A DNA stretch of 64,000 bases, from the NCBI RefSeq assembly GCF_009362735.1, contig NZ_WHNP01000035.1:1-64000 (forward strand). Reading direction: 5' to 3'. The stretch comes from Paraburkholderia franconis. Its GTDB lineage: Bacteria > Pseudomonadota > Gammaproteobacteria > Burkholderiales > Burkholderiaceae. Made by a program: the position numbers and the translations under genes. Of this stretch, positions 61,630-64,000 are shown one piece after another. The notes below the pieces were generated by a model. That model made no database searches. It saw only the letters and a list, made by a program, of their open reading frames with translations, and was not told where the DNA came from. Position 1 is the first letter of the stretch. Each line of letters begins with the position of its first letter.

Positions 61630-61983
61630 ATGAATTATGTGGACGGATTTGTCGTCGGTGTAAAGGAGGCGAATCGCGAAATTTACCGTAGGCATGCCCA
61701 GATTGCGGCGGGCGTTTTCAAGGAATACGGTGCGCTGAATGTCGTCGAATGCTGGGGCGATGACGTGCCCGAAGGCAAGCTCACGTCGTTTCCGATGGCC
61801 GTCAAGCTCGAACCCGGCGAGGTAGTGGTCTTCTCGTGGGTCGTGTGGCCTTCGCGCTCGGCACGCGACGAAGGCATGAAGAAAGTGATGGCCGACCCAC
61901 GTACGCAGCCCGATACGCTGCCGATGCCATTCGACGGCAAGCGTCTGATTTACGGCGGCTTCGAAGTGATCGTCGACGTCTAG
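61630..61983 (+). CDS. DUF1428 protein
   Basis: A 117-residue ferredoxin-like (dimeric alpha/beta barrel) protein of family DUF1428: start MNYVDGFVVGVKEANREIYR, then GALNVVECWGDDVPEGKLTS, FSWVVWPSRSARDEGMKKVM and the end GKRLIYGGFEVIVDV. Structures exist for relatives but no function is known. It is short and complete, with AAAAGGAG upstream. Confidence 0.92.
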   Translation: MNYVDGFVVGVKEANREIYRRHAQIAAGVFKEYGALNVVECWGDDVPEGKLTSFPMAVKLEPGEVVVFSWVVWPSRSARDEGMKKVMADPRTQPDTLPMPFDGKRLIYGGFEVIVDV

Positions 61984-62028
61984 CGCGAGACCGCCGGCGC
62001 GAGACGTTCCGCATTCGGCTCGTTAGAG

Positions 62029-63375
62029 CTAGAGCGTTTCGGTGAACATGGGCGTGGTGCCGTCGGTGCTCTCGTAGTACTCCGCCGACGCCTGCGCTTT
62101 CTGCGCGCCCTGTCCGAGCCGGACGATCGTGAAGCCGTGCATGTAGACCTTGTTCGCCTGTTTCAGCAGGACGTTCTGCAGCGCGGGCGGATTGACGACG
62201 CGCGGGTCGGGCGCGTTCTCCGGGCCATTGACGAGCACGGGCACGGCGCCGTGTCCGATGCACCGTCCACGCGTCAAGCCGAGGTACGGCTGATACACGC
62301 TCAGGCTGTGTTCATGGCCCCAGAACCACGCGGCGATCGGCTGCTTCGCGGCCTGCGAAAAACGTCGAAAGCTCGCGAGCAGCCGCGGATTGTATGCGGT
62401 GAGTTTGCCGTCCGTCTGCGGTGGTCCGATCTGCGAGAGCGCGGAAAACAGCTGGTGATGCGAAAGCAGAATCGTCTTGCCGCTGAATTCGGCGATGCGC
62501 TCGACGATCCAGTCTTCTTCGTCCTGCTCCAGAAAAGTTACGACGTCGTTCACCGTGAACGGGTTGTAGTCGTGCAGGCCGGTGTCCATCGCGATGAACT
62601 GCCAGTCGTCGTTGCGCAGACAGAAGAAGCTCGCGGGCTGCAGGCGCGCGTGATCGTTGAGCGTGTCGATGAGCCCGTAGTAGCCGGCGCCGCCCGAGTA
62701 CATGTCGTGATTGCCGGAGAGCGTGTAGACGGGCACGTCTTTCGTATCGCGTGAAAGCACGGCATCGACGATCTTCCTGAAGTTCGCGTCGCACTCCTGC
62801 GGCGTGCCCGAGTAGTAGATATCGCCGAGATGGATCACGACGTCCGGGCTTTGCAGCGAGGCCTGTTTCAAAAGATCGGCGGCGACCTGGGTGCCCGTGC
62901 CCCAGTCGGCGATCAGTGCGACCGTGGCGCCCGCTTTCAGCGGAACCGTGACGGGTCCGATCGCGGCCGCGCGCCGGTAGGGAATCGCGGCGCGCTTGCC
63001 GTCCGGCCCGAAGTACTGCATGTAGTTTTCGATGACCGTGATCCACGCCGGATCGCAGACGTTGTAGCGGATGTCGTTCTGGATGCTTTCGGCCGTCGCG
63101 GTGTCGCCGCGTGCGCGCGCCTCCATCAGATCGAGTCCCATCTTCGCGCACGTCCACGCGTCCTGCGCGATTTCGCCCGGCGCGACGTCCGGCAGCGACG
63201 CTTCGCCTTGCCCCTTCAGTTGCGCGATCGTCGCGGCGGCGCTGACGAGCGGGTTGTCGAGACCAGGCCGCGATGTGAGACCCGTGGAAGGCGTCGTGCT
63301 GCGCACGACTTCGTCGACGGCGGATTGAAACATCGAGACGAACTGATCGCGGAAACTTTCGGGCTCGGTGGCCAT
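62029..63375 (-). CDS. Calcineurin-like metallophosphoesterase
   Basis: A 448-residue enzyme. After a helical N-terminal region of about 150 residues, all five metallophosphoesterase motifs are present in order: ADWGTGT, HLGDIYYSG, SGNHDMYSGG, LSHHQLF and WGHEHSL. The C-terminal region carries HGFTIVRLGQG. No signal peptide is visible, so it should be cytoplasmic. The substrate is not known; the extended N-terminal region is specific to a subset of bacterial proteins. Confidence 0.85.
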   Translation of the reverse strand: MATEPESFRDQFVSMFQSAVDEVVRSTTPSTGLTSRPGLDNPLVSAAATIAQLKGQGEASLPDVAPGEIAQDAWTCAKMGLDLMEARARGDTATAESIQNDIRYNVCDPAWITVIENYMQYFGPDGKRAAIPYRRAAAIGPVTVPLKAGATVALIADWGTGTQVAADLLKQASLQSPDVVIHLGDIYYSGTPQECDANFRKIVDAVLSRDTKDVPVYTLSGNHDMYSGGAGYYGLIDTLNDHARLQPASFFCLRNDDWQFIAMDTGLHDYNPFTVNDVVTFLEQDEEDWIVERIAEFSGKTILLSHHQLFSALSQIGPPQTDGKLTAYNPRLLASFRRFSQAAKQPIAAWFWGHEHSLSVYQPYLGLTRGRCIGHGAVPVLVNGPENAPDPRVVNPPALQNVLLKQANKVYMHGFTIVRLGQGAQKAQASAEYYESTDGTTPMFTETL

Positions 63376-63660
63376 GACGCTCTCCCGTTCAATGCGGATT
63401 GGGCTTGTTGTGCGAAAGCTGCAAGTAAAGTTGCGGTGTCGAAGCTATCGACAGACTTAAGGATCGTTCCGGCAACACCAAGACGATTGGCTCGCCGCAA
63501 ATTGCACAAAAGGCGATGCGTGATCAGATATGGCCGGGCATTTTTCGAACTGCAATCAACCGGGCACTGCGCGGCACTTTTCAAACGCACGCGGGCTCAA
63601 GCTTTTCGCTGCGATGCCGATATCGTGACTGGCCATCCCTCTGCAAAGCCTTCACCCAAG

Positions 63661-63960
63661 ATGCGTTTGACGAAGCTCGAGTCAGTTCTTTCAGCCGTAG
63701 CGGTATTCGCCGTCGTGAGTTTCAGCGGATGGCTCCAGGGCGAAATGAAGCACGCGGCGCGTGAGCGCAACCGGCACGACATCGGCACGATCGTCGATGC
63801 GGCGTGCGCCAACCTGACAGCCGTCGAGCTCGAATCGAACGACAACGGCCAGTTGCAATGCGGCGCAGTGATGCTCGAAGCGCCGCGCGAACCGTCGGCG
63901 GCAGCGGGTGCGTTGACGGCGTCCGTGAACGGCACCGCGACGAGTGTCCCGAATCCATAA
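63661..63960 (+). CDS. Small membrane-anchored hypothetical protein
   Basis: A 99-residue protein with one N-terminal hydrophobic segment (VLSAVAVFAVVSFSGWL) and a soluble part with two cysteines (DAACANLTAVELESNDNGQL then QCGAVML). The ribosome site is weak. No family is recognised. It is divergent from the metallophosphoesterase across 285 bases of intergenic sequence. Confidence 0.5.
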   Translation: MRLTKLESVLSAVAVFAVVSFSGWLQGEMKHAARERNRHDIGTIVDAACANLTAVELESNDNGQLQCGAVMLEAPREPSAAAGALTASVNGTATSVPNP

Positions 63961-64000
63961 GCGGCGACAGCACGTTGCCCGCGCTACGCCAGGCGGGACG

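Overview
The window reads as a chromosomal or megaplasmid segment of a Paraburkholderia/Caballeronia-type betaproteobacterium. The GC content is high, the trimeric porins are of the Burkholderia kind, and there are DUF3331 and DUF3443 proteins and a DUF4148-like tail, all typical of that group. Gene density is high and many operons use 1- or 4-nt stop/start overlaps. I saw no rRNA, tRNA, CRISPR array, insertion sequence or phage gene.

Layout. 0-2.6 kb: 3' end of an alginate-export-type barrel, a BON protein, a DUF3331 protein and a DUF4148-like membrane protein. 2.8-7.7 kb: a phosphonate biosynthesis operon (nucleotidyltransferase, PEP mutase fused to a second nucleotidyltransferase, phosphonopyruvate decarboxylase, 2-AEP transaminase) predicted to make and probably activate 2-aminoethylphosphonate. 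7.8-9.1 kb: small secreted proteins. 9.3-16.1 kb (minus): an eight-gene operon for a TTQ aromatic amine dehydrogenase (aauB-E-D-A), two c-type cytochromes, an aldehyde dehydrogenase and a porin. 16.3-17.2 kb: a DUF1275 gene remnant and small ORFs. 17.2-22.6 kb (minus): mxaR-S-A-C-K-L, the maturation set of calcium methanol dehydrogenase, here without mxaF/mxaI. 23.0-26.4 kb: divergent MFS transporters (oxalate/formate type and aromatic acid type), with a candidate small RNA between them. 26.6-31.0 kb: a DUF1801/YdeI-like protein and a periplasmic binding protein coupled to a CHASE-PAS-GGDEF-EAL protein. 31.0-38.1 kb: lipoproteins, threonine aldolase, an MFS pump and glycogen phosphorylase. 38.2-44.7 kb: a DUF3443 lipoprotein with a 12-nt tandem repeat in its leader, small proteins, a porin, an M14-like deacylase and an amino-acid binding protein. 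45.2-53.4 kb: C-P lyase genes phnGHIJKLM (minus), divergent from phnF-DUF1045-phnN (plus), with a perfect palindromic operator between them. 53.5-57.2 kb: M20 amidohydrolase, IclR regulator and pcaF. 57.3-64 kb: an MscS channel with a cyclic-nucleotide domain, a GNAT enzyme, a CopC/barrel/DUF2946 copper-type operon, DUF1428, a metallophosphoesterase and a small membrane protein.

How the parts fit. Aromatic amines would enter by the operon porin, be oxidised in the periplasm by the TTQ enzyme with electrons passing to the cytochromes, and the aldehyde would be oxidised to the acid. An aromatic-acid transporter, M20 hydrolase, PcaR-like regulator and PcaF handle later aromatic catabolism. The same 64 kb holds both phosphonate synthesis and C-P lyase breakdown. 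The points most worth following up are the orphan mxaRSACKL set beside the TTQ operon, the PepM-nucleotidyltransferase fusion with its large inverted repeat, the binding-protein/c-di-GMP pair and the candidate small RNA.
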